Shown: positions 7,423 to 16,163, numbered from the stretch's first letter. The stretch: 35,271 nucleotides of DNA from an uncultured Eggerthellaceae bacterium (GCA_946626265.1 CAMOUE010000001.1:1-35271), one strand, 5' to 3'. Made by a program: numbers and translations. The notes: generated by a model from the sequence alone, not told the origin.

Positions 7423-7457
7423 CAGTAAAGAGGAAAAAAGAGGAAGTAGAAAAGAAC

Positions 7458-9635
7458 ATGGAAAAGATCGTCGAGAAGTTTGAGCTTTACGGCAAGGAGT
7501 ATCGCCTCGAGACCGGAGAGCTCGCCAAGCAGACGACCGGAGCGGTCCTGGTCGGTCAAGGTGATACGACCGTGCTGGTTACCGCTGTCATCTCGAACCA
7601 GGAGAAGGATTACGACTTCTTCCCGCTGACCGTCGACTACATCGAGAAGATGTACGCGGTCGGACGCATCCCCGGCGGCTACCTCAAGCGCGAGGCCCGT
7701 CCTTCCGAGAAGGGCACGCTGACCGCGCGCATGATCGACCGCCCCATTCGCCCCGGCTTCGCCGACGGCTTCAAGCGCGAGGTCCATATCGTCGCGACGA
7801 CGCTTGTCGCCGACCAGGTGAACCCCATCGACAACATCTGCGTCATGGGCGCTTCGGCCGCCCTCATGATCGGCGATGCGCCTTTCGACGGACCGTGCGC
7901 ATGCGTGCGCGTCGGCCGTGACATGACCACGGGAGACTTCATCTGCAACCCGACGTACGAGGAGCAGGCCAACAGCGACCTCGACCTCATCATCGCGGGA
8001 ACGACCGACTACATCTCCATGATCGAAGCTGGCGCCAAGGAGATCTCCGAGGAGGACATGCTCGCCGCCATGTCGTTCGGCCAGACGGCGATCGCCGCCT
8101 TCTGCGAGGCCCAGCAGCGCTTCCTCGACCGCTGCCAGATCGAGAAGCGCGAGTGGCCCGTCCACGTCGCCGACCCCTCGATTGCGGAGCGCATCGAGCC
8201 GTTCGCCGGCGAGATGTCCGCAGCCTTGAAGGATGCCGACAAGCAAGCCCGCATGGGCAAGGTCGAAGATCTCAAGGAGCGCATCAAGGCCGAGAAGTTC
8301 ACCGAAGATGAGCTCGCAGCCTGGGGTGGCGACATTGCTGCTGAACTCAAGCTGCTCGAGAAGCATGCCATGCGCGCCATGGTCATCGAGACCGGCGAGC
8401 GCGCCGACGGGCGCACTCCCGAGGAGATTCGCCCGCTTCACATCGTCCCCGGCTACCTCCCGCGCGTGCATGGCTCCGGCCTGTTCCAGCGTGGTCAGAC
8501 GCAGGTGCTCTCCATCGCCACGCTCGGCATGCTCAACGAATGGCAGCGCCTCGACACTATCGAGCCCGTCGAGGGCAAGCGCTACATGCACCAGTACAAT
8601 TTCCCGCCCTACTGCACGGGCGAGGTCGGGCGCATGGGCGCTCCCAAACGTCGCGAAGTGGGCCATGGCGCACTCGCCGAGCGCGCGCTTCTGCCCGTTC
8701 TTCCCGACGAAGACGAGTTCCCCTACGCGATTCGCGTGGTCTCCGAGGTCCTCGAGTCTAACGGCTCGTCGTCCATGGCCTCCACGTGCGGTTCCACCCT
8801 CGCGCTCATGGACGCGGGCGTGCCCATCAAGGCCCCGGTTTCCGGCATCGCCATGGGCCTCATCAAGGAAGGGGACGACGTCGTCATCCTCTCCGACATC
8901 CAGGGCATCGAGGACTTCCTCGGCGACATGGACTTCAAGGTGACGGGTACCGAGAACGGCATCACGGCGCTGCAGATGGACAACAAGGCGCGCGGCCTGT
9001 CCGTCGAGATCCTCGCCCGCGCCCTCGAGCAGGCGAAGCGCGGCCGTGCGCATATCCTCAAGGCCATGCTCGACGAGATCGCCGCTCCGCGCGAGCAGCT
9101 CTCCGATTACGCTCCGCGCATCGAGACCATTCACATTCCGGTCGACAAGATCCGCGACGTCATCGGTTCGGGCGGCAAGGTCGTGCGAGGCATCCAGGAG
9201 GAGACCGGCGCAAGCATCGACATCCAGGAAGACGGCACGATCCACATCGCAGCCGTCCAGGGCACGGCTGGCGAGGCTGCCAAGAAGATGATCCTCGGCA
9301 TCGTGAAGGAGCCCGAGGCGGGCGAGGAATACGAAGGCGAGGTCGTCGGCATCAAGGACTTCGGCGCTTTCGTCAAGCTCACGCCTGCCAAGGACGGCCT
9401 GCTGCACATCTCGCGCGTGGCGAACGGCAGGGTCGGTAAAGTCGAGGACGTGCTCAACCTCGGCGACGTCATCAAGGTAAAGGTCATCGAGGTCGACCCC
9501 AAGACCGGCAAGATCTCGCTCGACCGGCTCGACAAGCCGGACGCGCCGGCCGGTTCGGCGCCCAAGCGCAACGACGATGCGAAACCGGGACGCGGCTCCC
9601 GTGAGCGCAAGCCCCGTCGTTCGCACGAAGCATAG
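7458..9635 (+). CDS. pnp: Polyribonucleotide nucleotidyltransferase (PNPase)
   Basis: PNPase (725 residues) degrades RNA 3' to 5' by phosphorolysis and can add tails in reverse; it works as a cytoplasmic trimer. Two RNase PH domains flank a helical domain. The second carries the conserved ESNGSSSMASTCGSTLALMDAGVPIK active-region signature (S-N-G-S-S-S-M-A-S-T-C-G). A KH domain at about 560-618 contains the GSGG loop, and an S1 domain at about 622-692 contains GIKDFGAFVKL. A short basic, probably disordered tail ends the protein. A purine-rich stretch with AGAGGAAG at 7439-7446 precedes ATG 7458. Codons are biased toward C-ending forms, as expected for high expression. RNase J, RNase Y and YbeY genes lie in the same window. 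Confidence 0.97.
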   Translation: MEKIVEKFELYGKEYRLETGELAKQTTGAVLVGQGDTTVLVTAVISNQEKDYDFFPLTVDYIEKMYAVGRIPGGYLKREARPSEKGTLTARMIDRPIRPGFADGFKREVHIVATTLVADQVNPIDNICVMGASAALMIGDAPFDGPCACVRVGRDMTTGDFICNPTYEEQANSDLDLIIAGTTDYISMIEAGAKEISEEDMLAAMSFGQTAIAAFCEAQQRFLDRCQIEKREWPVHVADPSIAERIEPFAGEMSAALKDADKQARMGKVEDLKERIKAEKFTEDELAAWGGDIAAELKLLEKHAMRAMVIETGERADGRTPEEIRPLHIVPGYLPRVHGSGLFQRGQTQVLSIATLGMLNEWQRLDTIEPVEGKRYMHQYNFPPYCTGEVGRMGAPKRREVGHGALAERALLPVLPDEDEFPYAIRVVSEVLESNGSSSMASTCGSTLALMDAGVPIKAPVSGIAMGLIKEGDDVVILSDIQGIEDFLGDMDFKVTGTENGITALQMDNKARGLSVEILARALEQAKRGRAHILKAMLDEIAAPREQLSDYAPRIETIHIPVDKIRDVIGSGGKVVRGIQEETGASIDIQEDGTIHIAAVQGTAGEAAKKMILGIVKEPEAGEEYEGEVVGIKDFGAFVKLTPAKDGLLHISRVANGRVGKVEDVLNLGDVIKVKVIEVDPKTGKISLDRLDKPDAPAGSAPKRNDDAKPGRGSRERKPRRSHEA

Positions 9636-9645
9636 GTAACGCATT

Positions 9646-9687
9646 CGAGGCGTTGGGCTTTGATCCGACGCCTCGTTTCATACGAGG
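9646..9687 (+). promoter_or_regulatory. Mutually exclusive hairpins in the pnp-dapB gap
   Basis: CGAGGCGT (9646-9653) pairs with ACGCCTCG (9668-9675), a terminator-like stem followed by TTTC. The segment CCTCGT (9671-9676) can instead pair with ACGAGG (9682-9687), which overlaps the dapB Shine-Dalgarno (9684-9690). The two cannot form together. The first stem may be a weak terminator for pnp; the second would mask the ribosome site. Any regulatory switch is inference. Confidence 0.45.
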
Positions 9688-9695
9688 AGGAAAAC

Positions 9696-10460
9696 ATGAT
9701 ACGGGTTGGCGTTGCGGGGTACGCGGGCCGGATGGGCTCGGCCGTAGTAGATGCGGTTACAGCTGCCGATGACATGCAAGTTGCCTGCGGAATCGATCCC
9801 TTCGGGAGCGAGCAGGTGTTTCCGACGTTCAAATCCATTGACGAGGCGCTGGCAAACGCCGAGTTCGACGTGCTCGTAGACTTCACGCAGCCTGATGTCG
9901 TAGCCGGAAACGTCGAGAAGGCGCTTTCCGCGGGAAAGGATTGCGTCGTGGGCACGACGGGCCTGTCGAACGACGTACTCGAAGGGCTTGCCGGCAAGGC
10001 GGCGGGCGACGCATGCCTCTTCTACGCACCGAACTTCACGACCGGCGCCGTTCTCATGATGCAGTTCGCAAAGGCCGCAGCGCCGTTCTTCCCCGAGGCG
10101 GAGGTCATCGAGTTCCACCATGCGCGCAAGAAGGATGCTCCTTCGGGCACGGCCGTGCGTACTGCCCAGATGATCGCGCAGTCCCGCGGCTTCGAGAGCG
10201 AAGCGCCCGGCAAGGAGACCGAGATCGAAGGCTGCGAGGGCGCGCGCGGCACGCTCGTCGACGGCGTTCCCGTACATTCCGTGAGGTCGATGGGGTTCGT
10301 CGCGACGCAGGAAGTCATATTCGGCTCCATGGGCCAGACGCTCACCATAAAGCACGATTCATGGGACCGCACGTCATACATGCCCGGCGTGCTTCTCGGA
10401 ATCAGGTCGGTGAAGGAACGCTCGGGCCTTATCGTGGGCCTCGAGCAGTTCATGCTCTAG
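9696..10460 (+). CDS. dapB: 4-hydroxy-tetrahydrodipicolinate reductase
   Basis: DapB (254 residues) reduces hydroxy-tetrahydrodipicolinate with NAD(P)H in the lysine/meso-diaminopimelate pathway, which supplies peptidoglycan cross-link precursors. The nucleotide-binding loop GVAGYAGRMG is at 4-13. The catalytic signature EFHHARKKDAPSGTA begins at E139, with H141/H142 and K145/K146. ATG 9696 is preceded by a strong GAGGAGG (9684-9690). The open frame extends upstream to 9660, but that part is non-homologous. dapA, the preceding step of the pathway, follows after a 194-base gap, so the two genes form one biosynthetic unit although a separate dapA promoter is possible. Confidence 0.95.
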   Translation: MIRVGVAGYAGRMGSAVVDAVTAADDMQVACGIDPFGSEQVFPTFKSIDEALANAEFDVLVDFTQPDVVAGNVEKALSAGKDCVVGTTGLSNDVLEGLAGKAAGDACLFYAPNFTTGAVLMMQFAKAAAPFFPEAEVIEFHHARKKDAPSGTAVRTAQMIAQSRGFESEAPGKETEIEGCEGARGTLVDGVPVHSVRSMGFVATQEVIFGSMGQTLTIKHDSWDRTSYMPGVLLGIRSVKERSGLIVGLEQFML

Positions 10461-10476
10461 CGTCCCATAGAGGGCC

Positions 10477-10502
10477 CTTCGCGCATGCCGGCATGCGCGA
10501 AG
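10477..10502. repeat. 26-bp perfect palindrome after dapB
   Basis: The half-site CTTCGCGCATGC, a central CG step and its exact complement form a 26-bp perfect palindrome starting 16 bases after the dapB stop. As RNA it would fold into a stem of about 11 bp with a 4-base loop. No T run follows, so it is an unusual terminator if it is one; it could also be an operator or an mRNA-end stabiliser. Confidence 0.65.
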
Positions 10503-10536
10503 AGTTCGTGGACAAAACGAATACGCCTGCAGGGCG

Positions 10537-10545
10537 TGCAATAAT
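10537..10545 (+). promoter_or_regulatory. Possible extended -10 promoter for dapA
   Basis: TGCAATAAT at 10537-10545 is a TGn-AATAAT extended -10 in an otherwise GC-rich gap. No convincing -35 lies 16-18 bases upstream, so confidence is low. Transcription would start near 10552. Confidence 0.3.
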
Positions 10546-10570
10546 TACCTGTGCTGAAAAGCGCGGGCCT

Positions 10571-10613
10571 GACGCGTCGGCCAAACGCGATGATCGCATG
10601 GCCGAGGCGCGTC
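10571..10613 (+). promoter_or_regulatory. Structured element upstream of dapA
   Basis: GACGCG plus TCGGCC (10571-10582) pair with GGCCGA (10600-10605) and CGCGTC (10608-10613) across a 2-base GG bulge. A small inner hairpin GCGA/TCGC lies at 10587-10597. The element ends about 40 bases before dapA and resembles no riboswitch class I can name. With the palindrome at 10477 it accounts for much of the 194-base gap. Confidence 0.35.
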
Positions 10614-10654
10614 GGCATGGCTCAATCGATGATGGAAGTGCAGAGGAGCTGACG

Positions 10655-11545
10655 ATGGGTGATCCACGGTTCGGGCGTCTCGTGACGGCTATGGTCACGC
10701 CGTTCGACGATAACCTGGATGTCGATTTGAATCGCACGGAAGAGCTTTCCGACCGTCTCGTGAAGGGCGGGACCGACTCGATCATCGTCTGCGGCACTAC
10801 GGGCGAAAGCCCCACCGTTTCCGCTCCGGATAAGCTGCGGGTAATCGAGGCCGTTGTCCATGTTGTCGGCGGGCGCATCCCGGTGGTCGCGAACGTCGGG
10901 AGCAATTGCACGCACGACACGATCGATTTCGCTCGCGAGGCGGACAAACTCGGAGTCGACGGCTTCATGTGCGTCGTCCCGTACTATAACAAGCCGCCGC
11001 AGGAGGGGCTGTACCGTCACTTCAAGGCGGTGGCGGAGTCGACCGAGAAGCCGATCATCCTGTACAACATACCGAGTCGCTGCGTCGTCAACATGAAGGC
11101 CGAGACGACTCTGCGCCTTGCCAACGAGTGCCGAAACATCGTTGCCGTGAAGGAGGCTTCGGGCGATATCGAGCAGGTCAAGTGCCTCGTCGAAGGTGCA
11201 CCTGATGGGTTCGGCGTGTATTCGGGCGACGACTCGTTCACGTACGACCTGATGAAAGCAGGCGGTACGGGCGTGGTCTCGACGACGTCGAACGTGGCGC
11301 CGGCGAAGATGAAGGCGCTCGTCGAGGCATGCGCTGAGCGCGAATGGCAGCGGGCGTCGGAGCTCAACGAACAGCTCATGCCGCTCATGAAGGGGCTGTT
11401 CGCAACGACGAACCCCATCCTCGTGAAGGCCGCGCTCGCGCTATGCGGCTTTAAGGTCGGCGGCGTGAGGCTCCCGCTCGTCGATGCGACCGACGAGCAG
11501 GTTCGCTCGCTCGAGGAGACGCTGACCGAAGTCGGCGTTTTGTAA
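10655..11545 (+). CDS. dapA: 4-hydroxy-tetrahydrodipicolinate synthase
   Basis: DapA (296 residues) condenses pyruvate with aspartate semialdehyde, the first committed step to diaminopimelate and lysine. It is a class I (beta/alpha)8 aldolase. The pyruvate-binding GTTGESPT is near 43-50, the catalytic tyrosine is Y137 in YNIPSR, and the Schiff-base lysine is K166 in VKEASGD. ATG 10655 is chosen because AGAGGAG (10642-10648) precedes it and homology begins at FGRLVTAMVTPF. The frame is open upstream to 9941, but that stretch lies inside dapB in another frame. rnj begins 86 bases after the stop. Confidence 0.95.
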   Translation: MGDPRFGRLVTAMVTPFDDNLDVDLNRTEELSDRLVKGGTDSIIVCGTTGESPTVSAPDKLRVIEAVVHVVGGRIPVVANVGSNCTHDTIDFAREADKLGVDGFMCVVPYYNKPPQEGLYRHFKAVAESTEKPIILYNIPSRCVVNMKAETTLRLANECRNIVAVKEASGDIEQVKCLVEGAPDGFGVYSGDDSFTYDLMKAGGTGVVSTTSNVAPAKMKALVEACAEREWQRASELNEQLMPLMKGLFATTNPILVKAALALCGFKVGGVRLPLVDATDEQVRSLEETLTEVGVL

Positions 11546-11589
11546 AGACAACGAACGGAACGTCCACAAGGACGACTAGATAGAAAAAC

Positions 11590-11601
11590 AGGCGAAAGCC
11601 T
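11590..11601 (+). other. Small GAAA-tetraloop hairpin before rnj
   Basis: AGGC-GAAA-GCCT forms a 4-bp stem capped by a GNRA tetraloop, 30 bases before the rnj start. A second small stem CGTCC/GGACG lies just upstream (around 11561-11574). Neither carries a U tract. Their role is unknown. Confidence 0.3.
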
Positions 11602-11631
11602 CATACGTGTTTGCTTGGAAACGAGGTATTA

Positions 11632-13527
11632 ATGGCAGAGGCAAACGAAAAGACGCCGAGAAGGCGGCATAGCGGAATCGTCGCAGATAACGGCGAAACG
11701 GAATCTGCTGCGCAAAAGCAGCAGCGCAAGAACGGTAAGCAGACGAAATCGATCAAGTACGTGACGCTCGAGAAGGAACGGCCGTCCCTCACCCGTGACG
11801 GCGCTTCTTCGGAAAAGGGCAGGCAGCGTCAAGGCCAACGCAAGCGCGGTTCCCGGGGCAGGGGCGCATCGAGCGGCGCGAAGATGAACATCATCCCGCT
11901 CGGCGGACTCGACGCAATCGGCAAGAACATGACCGTGCTCGAATGCGGGCAGGACATGGTCCTCGACGATGCGGGGCTCATGTTCCCGGACGACGATCAT
12001 CCGGGCATCGACCTCATCCTGCCCGACTACACGTACGTCCTCGAGCACGCCGACAAGCTGCGCGGCATCGTGATCACCCACGGCCACGAGGACCATACGG
12101 GAAGCCTTCCCTACCTTTACAAGGACCTTGACAAGCCCGTGCCGATATACGGCACGAAAATGACGTTGGGCCTCATCGAGGGGAAGTTCGCGGAACATCG
12201 CATCAAGAATGCACCGCTCGTGGAGATAAAACCGGGCGACAAGATCGACCTCGGCTGCATATCGGCCGAGTTCTTCTCCGTAAACCACTCAATCCCCGGG
12301 TCGGTCGGGATCTTCTTCAGAAGCCCAGCCGGAAACGTGCTGCATACGGGCGACTTCAAGCTCGACCAGACTCCCATCGACGGGGTTCTCACGGACTTCG
12401 GCGCCCTTGCGCGGTTCGGCCAGGAGGGCGTCGACCTCATGATGTCCGATTCGACGAACGCGATGAAGACGTCCTTCACCCCGTCGGAGCGCGAGGTCGG
12501 CAGGAACCTGAGCAGGATCATCGAGCAGGCGAAAGGCCGCGTCATCATCGCGTCGTTCGCGAGCCACATTCACCGCATGCAGCAAATATGCGATGCCGCA
12601 GTTGCCAACGGGCGCAAGGTGGTCGTAACGGGCAGGTCCATGATCCAGAACACCGACATCGCACGTCAGCTGGGTTACCTGAACATCGACGACAAGGACC
12701 TCGTCGACGCATACGAGCTCAAGGGCATACCGCCCGAGAAGATCGTCGTCATGTGCACGGGTTCCCAAGGCGAGCCGCTCTCGGCGCTGTCGCGCATTGC
12801 AGGCGGTCTTCACAAGACGATTAGCATCGACGAAGGCGATACGGTCATCATTTCCGCGACTCCCGTTCCCGGCAACGAGAAGAAGGTGACGCGCGTCATC
12901 AACCTCCTGTCGAAGATCGGGGCGGACGTATACGATAAGTCCCGCGCCATGGTCCACGTGTCTGGCCATGCGGGAGCCGAGGAGCTCAAGCTCGTGCTGT
13001 CGATTGCCCAGCCGCGTTCGTTCATGCCGGTGCATGGCGAGTCCACCCATCTGCGCGCCCATGCGCAGCTTGCCGCCGAGACCGGTGTTCCTGACGAGAA
13101 CATCTTCATATGCGAGAACGGCGAGAGCCTCGTCCTCGACGAGTCGGGCGTGAAGCACGGCGAGCGCGTACAGAGCGGCGTCGTGTTCGTGGACGGCCTG
13201 TCTGTGGGCGACACGTCGCAAGACGTCCTCGACGAGCGCGTGACGCTCGGAGCGCAGGGCTTCGCGGCTTTGGCGGCCGCCGTCGACATGACGCGCAGGC
13301 AGCTCGTCGGGCACGTTGCCATCGAGATGCACGGTATAACGGGCGGCGACGACTACTACGTCGCCGTGGAAGCCCAGGAAGTCGTCGAGAACGCGCTGAA
13401 GAAGCAGCTCGCAAAGGGCGCGACCGAGAAGGAGCTCAAGAAAGTCGGGCGCGATGCGCTGCTCAACTTGCTCTGGGACCGCACGAAGCAGCGGCCGATG
13501 GCCGTCGCCTCGATTCTGGAGGTATAG
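11632..13527 (+). CDS. rnj: Ribonuclease J
   Basis: RNase J (631 residues) is a metallo-beta-lactamase/beta-CASP ribonuclease with endonuclease and 5'-3' exonuclease activities in mRNA decay and rRNA maturation. The zinc motif HGHEDHTG starts at H150 (H150, H152, D154, H155). Other family features are GLDAIGKNMT near the core start, SVNHSIPGS, HTGDFKLD and HVSGHAG. An N-terminal extension of about 80 residues, rich in K, R, Q and G (KGRQRQGQRKRGSRGRG), precedes the core near residue 84, as in several actinobacterial RNase J proteins. ATG 11632 follows GAGG at 11623-11626; a TTG at 11611 is an unlikely alternative. The dapA-rnj order is also found in other actinobacteria and in Bacillus (dapA then rnjB). 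Confidence 0.95.
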   Translation: MAEANEKTPRRRHSGIVADNGETESAAQKQQRKNGKQTKSIKYVTLEKERPSLTRDGASSEKGRQRQGQRKRGSRGRGASSGAKMNIIPLGGLDAIGKNMTVLECGQDMVLDDAGLMFPDDDHPGIDLILPDYTYVLEHADKLRGIVITHGHEDHTGSLPYLYKDLDKPVPIYGTKMTLGLIEGKFAEHRIKNAPLVEIKPGDKIDLGCISAEFFSVNHSIPGSVGIFFRSPAGNVLHTGDFKLDQTPIDGVLTDFGALARFGQEGVDLMMSDSTNAMKTSFTPSEREVGRNLSRIIEQAKGRVIIASFASHIHRMQQICDAAVANGRKVVVTGRSMIQNTDIARQLGYLNIDDKDLVDAYELKGIPPEKIVVMCTGSQGEPLSALSRIAGGLHKTISIDEGDTVIISATPVPGNEKKVTRVINLLSKIGADVYDKSRAMVHVSGHAGAEELKLVLSIAQPRSFMPVHGESTHLRAHAQLAAETGVPDENIFICENGESLVLDESGVKHGERVQSGVVFVDGLSVGDTSQDVLDERVTLGAQGFAALAAAVDMTRRQLVGHVAIEMHGITGGDDYYVAVEAQEVVENALKKQLAKGATEKELKKVGRDALLNLLWDRTKQRPMAVASILEV

Positions 13528-13605
13528 GCTTCGCATCCCGTGACGCCGAGGATGCCGCCTGCAGCGAAACGCGTTGCGGCGCACGATGCGCGAATCATTT
13601 CTGTT

Positions 13606-13640
13606 GAAGAGGGGTTGCTTTACAGTAGCCCCTCTTCGTT
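13606..13640 (+). terminator. Intrinsic terminator after rnj
   Basis: GAAGAGGGG (13606-13614) pairs perfectly with CCCCTCTTC (13629-13637), and the stem can extend to 13 bp using G-U pairs, leaving a TTTACA loop. Only GTT follows, so the U tract is weak. It lies about 80 bases after the rnj stop. Confidence 0.6.
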
Positions 13641-13648
13641 GGTATATA
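13619..13648 (+). promoter_or_regulatory. Promoter of ftsK, overlapping the rnj terminator
   Basis: TTTACA (13619-13624, 5 of 6 match to TTGACA) and TATATA (13643-13648) are 18 bases apart, with TG at 13640-13641 giving an extended -10. The -35 coincides with the loop of the rnj terminator. The region downstream (TAATTAGATAAACATTA) is strikingly AT-rich for this genome. TATACT at 13645-13650 is an alternative -10. Confidence 0.5.
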
Positions 13649-13693
13649 CTAATTAGATAAACATTACTTAAACGCAGTAAAAAAGGAGCCAGT

Positions 13694-16153
13694 GTGGCAA
13701 GATCGTCATCTGCGAAGAAGACGAGCGCTCAAAAGGCGAATTCGAAACAAGGACAGCAAAGGAAGAAGGCTGCTTCGCCTGCGGAGAAGAGCGGGCGGAA
13801 AAGGCCGCAGCAAGCATGCGCCGCAACGAGGCAGCCACTGCTCGACGACGACGCGCATCGGACGATCACCGGCATCGTGTGCGCGGTCGTGGCGCTGGCG
13901 CTCGCCCTCATAGTCGCTTGGCCGACGGACGCCGTGCTGGCGTCGTTTCTGTCGCTGGCCCTCAGGCGTGCGCTCGGCATAGGCGCGTACCTGCTCCCGG
14001 TATGCCTCATGGTCGTAGCCGCCACGTTCGTCGTGCGCTTCGAATCCGAACGCGTTCCCACGCGCGTGGTGGTCGGCCTCGCGATTCTCTACGTGGCCGT
14101 GCTCGTCATGACTGCGCTGTTCACGCCCCATCCGCTCTACGTCGATGGGGGTGTCGCGACCGTTTTCGCTGACGACCAGGTCGTCCTTCACGGAGGATAC
14201 CTCGGCGCGGGGCCCGCCTGGCTCGGGTTGACGCTGCTCGGGCTGCCCGTGTCGTGCATCGTGACGATAGGCGTCGGCGCGATCGGCCTCGTGGTCATCG
14301 GGTTTTCCATCAGGAAGCTTCTCGCAGTCGTTGCCGAGAAGAAGGCCAAGCGCGAACAGCACGAGGAAGAAGTTCTCGGCGTCGCGCTCGAGGAGCCGTA
14401 CCGGCCCGTTCAACCTGCGAGGAGCGTACGTCAGCGCAAGCCGAGGGCGGTAGACGCGAGTGCGGCGACGCAGGCAATCGGCGCCAAGCCCGCTGCTGCA
14501 ACGGTTGAGCTCAGTGGCTCCGCGCGTGCGCATTCCGGTCGCATTGACCCTGCTGAGACGGGCAGGGGAAAGACCCAGCAGCTCACGAGGAAGCTTGGAA
14601 AGAAAAAGGACGGGTCCCCTTTGCAGGAACCGACGCAATCAACGGCGTCGCTCGAGCCCGCGCTCGCCGTCGCGCCCGAGGACGGTTTCGAGCTGCCCGA
14701 CATGAAGCTGCTCACGGTCGGGAAGGCTAAGAAGCGCACGAAGGCCGTCGAGAACGAGCTCGAGGAGACCGCGGGACGGCTGCAGCAGACTATGGAAGAC
14801 TTCGGCATCATGGCAACCGTCGTCGATTGGATCGCCGGTCCGACCGTCACCTTGTTCGAGGTCGACCTTCCTCCGGGCGTGCGCGTAAGCAAGCTCGTCG
14901 CGCTCAACGACGACATCGCGCTCGCGCTCGCAGCGCCCGGCGTTCGCATTTTCGCACCGATTCCCGGCACGCACTTCGTCGGAATCGAGGTGCCGAACGC
15001 GACGCGCGAGAACGTGTACCTCGGAGACGTGCTCAAGGACGTCAAGGGCGGCCCCCTCGAGATGGCCATAGGCAAGGACGTCGAGGGCAATTCGATCATC
15101 TGCGACCTCGCAAAAATGCCGCACCTGCTCATCGGCGGCACGACGGGTTCGGGCAAATCGGTCGGCATCAACGCCATGATCATGTCGATGCTCATGCGCG
15201 CGACGCCGTCCCAGGTGCGTTTCATCATGATCGACCCGAAGCGCGTCGAGTTCACGCCCTACAACGGCATTCCTCATCTTTACGTGCCGGTGGTCACCGA
15301 GCCCAAGGAGGCGGCGAGCGCGCTGTCGTGGGGAGTCGCCGAGATGGAGAGAAGGCTCAAGGTGTTCTCGAAGGTCGGCGCGCGGAACATCTCCCAATAC
15401 AACGAGAAGGCGCGCTCGGGCGAGCTCGGCGAGGACGAGACGTCGGAGCTGCCCTACATCGTCATAATCATCGACGAGCTCGCCGACCTCATGATGAACG
15501 TCGGGAAGGAAGTCGAGTTCTCGATCAGCAGGATTGCCCAGCTCGCCCGAGCGGCGGGCATCCATTTGATCGTCGCGACGCAAAGGCCGAGCGCCAACGT
15601 CGTGACCGGCCTCATCAAGGCGAACATCACGAACAGGATGGCGTTCAACGTCGCATCGGGCCTCGACAGCCGCGTTATTCTCGACGTCTCGGGCGCCGAG
15701 AGCCTCATCGGAAACGGCGACCTTCTGCTCTCGAAGCCGGAATTCGCGAAACCCGTGAGGATTCAGGGCTGCTTCGTGTCTCCCGAGGAGATATCGGCCG
15801 TAGTCGAGGCGGTCAAGTCGCAAGGCGAGCCCGAATACCATTCGGAGATTTTGAAGACGAACCTGATAACGCTCGGCGACTCCTCGCCGGACGGTTCGGG
15901 TGGCAGCGTGAGTGCCGATGACCCGCTTCTGTGGGACGCGGCCGATATCGTCGTCGCCAGCGGGCTTGGGTCGACGTCCAACATACAGCGAAAGCTGAAG
16001 GTCGGATACTCGAGGGCTGGCCGTATAATGGACATGCTCGAGGAGAAAGGCGTCGTCGGCCCGCCAAACGGCAGCAAGCCGCGTGACGTGCTTGTCGACG
16101 CGTTGGAGCTCGAGACCCTCAAGGCGTTCGAATCGTCTGACGGGAATGATTAA
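13694..16153 (+). CDS. ftsK: DNA translocase FtsK/SpoIIIE
   Basis: This septal, ATP-driven DNA pump (819 residues) clears chromosome DNA from the division site and, in gamma-domain-bearing forms, follows polarity sequences. A basic N-terminus is followed by about four membrane segments (roughly 58-76, 94-116, 122-144 and 185-208). A variable linker of about 200 residues leads to the motor. Walker A is GGTTGSGKS at 481-489, and the Walker B region IVIIIDELADLMM is also clear. The C-terminal winged-helix gamma domain (LGSTSNIQRKLKVGYSRAGRIMDMLEEKGVV) is intact. The start is GTG 13694 after AAGGAG at 13683-13688; a GTG two bases earlier is out of frame. A RodZ-like gene follows 10 bases after the stop. 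Confidence 0.95.
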   Translation: MARSSSAKKTSAQKANSKQGQQRKKAASPAEKSGRKRPQQACAATRQPLLDDDAHRTITGIVCAVVALALALIVAWPTDAVLASFLSLALRRALGIGAYLLPVCLMVVAATFVVRFESERVPTRVVVGLAILYVAVLVMTALFTPHPLYVDGGVATVFADDQVVLHGGYLGAGPAWLGLTLLGLPVSCIVTIGVGAIGLVVIGFSIRKLLAVVAEKKAKREQHEEEVLGVALEEPYRPVQPARSVRQRKPRAVDASAATQAIGAKPAAATVELSGSARAHSGRIDPAETGRGKTQQLTRKLGKKKDGSPLQEPTQSTASLEPALAVAPEDGFELPDMKLLTVGKAKKRTKAVENELEETAGRLQQTMEDFGIMATVVDWIAGPTVTLFEVDLPPGVRVSKLVALNDDIALALAAPGVRIFAPIPGTHFVGIEVPNATRENVYLGDVLKDVKGGPLEMAIGKDVEGNSIICDLAKMPHLLIGGTTGSGKSVGINAMIMSMLMRATPSQVRFIMIDPKRVEFTPYNGIPHLYVPVVTEPKEAASALSWGVAEMERRLKVFSKVGARNISQYNEKARSGELGEDETSELPYIVIIIDELADLMMNVGKEVEFSISRIAQLARAAGIHLIVATQRPSANVVTGLIKANITNRMAFNVASGLDSRVILDVSGAESLIGNGDLLLSKPEFAKPVRIQGCFVSPEEISAVVEAVKSQGEPEYHSEILKTNLITLGDSSPDGSGGSVSADDPLLWDAADIVVASGLGSTSNIQRKLKVGYSRAGRIMDMLEEKGVVGPPNGSKPRDVLVDALELETLKAFESSDGND

Positions 16154-16163
16154 AGGAGTAAAC

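Noticed and set aside
7422..9644. Very long minus-strand open frame (740 codons) opposite pnp
   Set aside because: It mirrors PNPase in a GC-rich genome, has low-complexity Ala/Leu/Asp/Arg composition and no recognisable domain; it is a shadow frame.
9941..10654. Upstream extension of the dapA frame
   Set aside because: It reads through dapB out of frame and through the intergenic palindrome; AGAGGAG and homology place the start at 10655.
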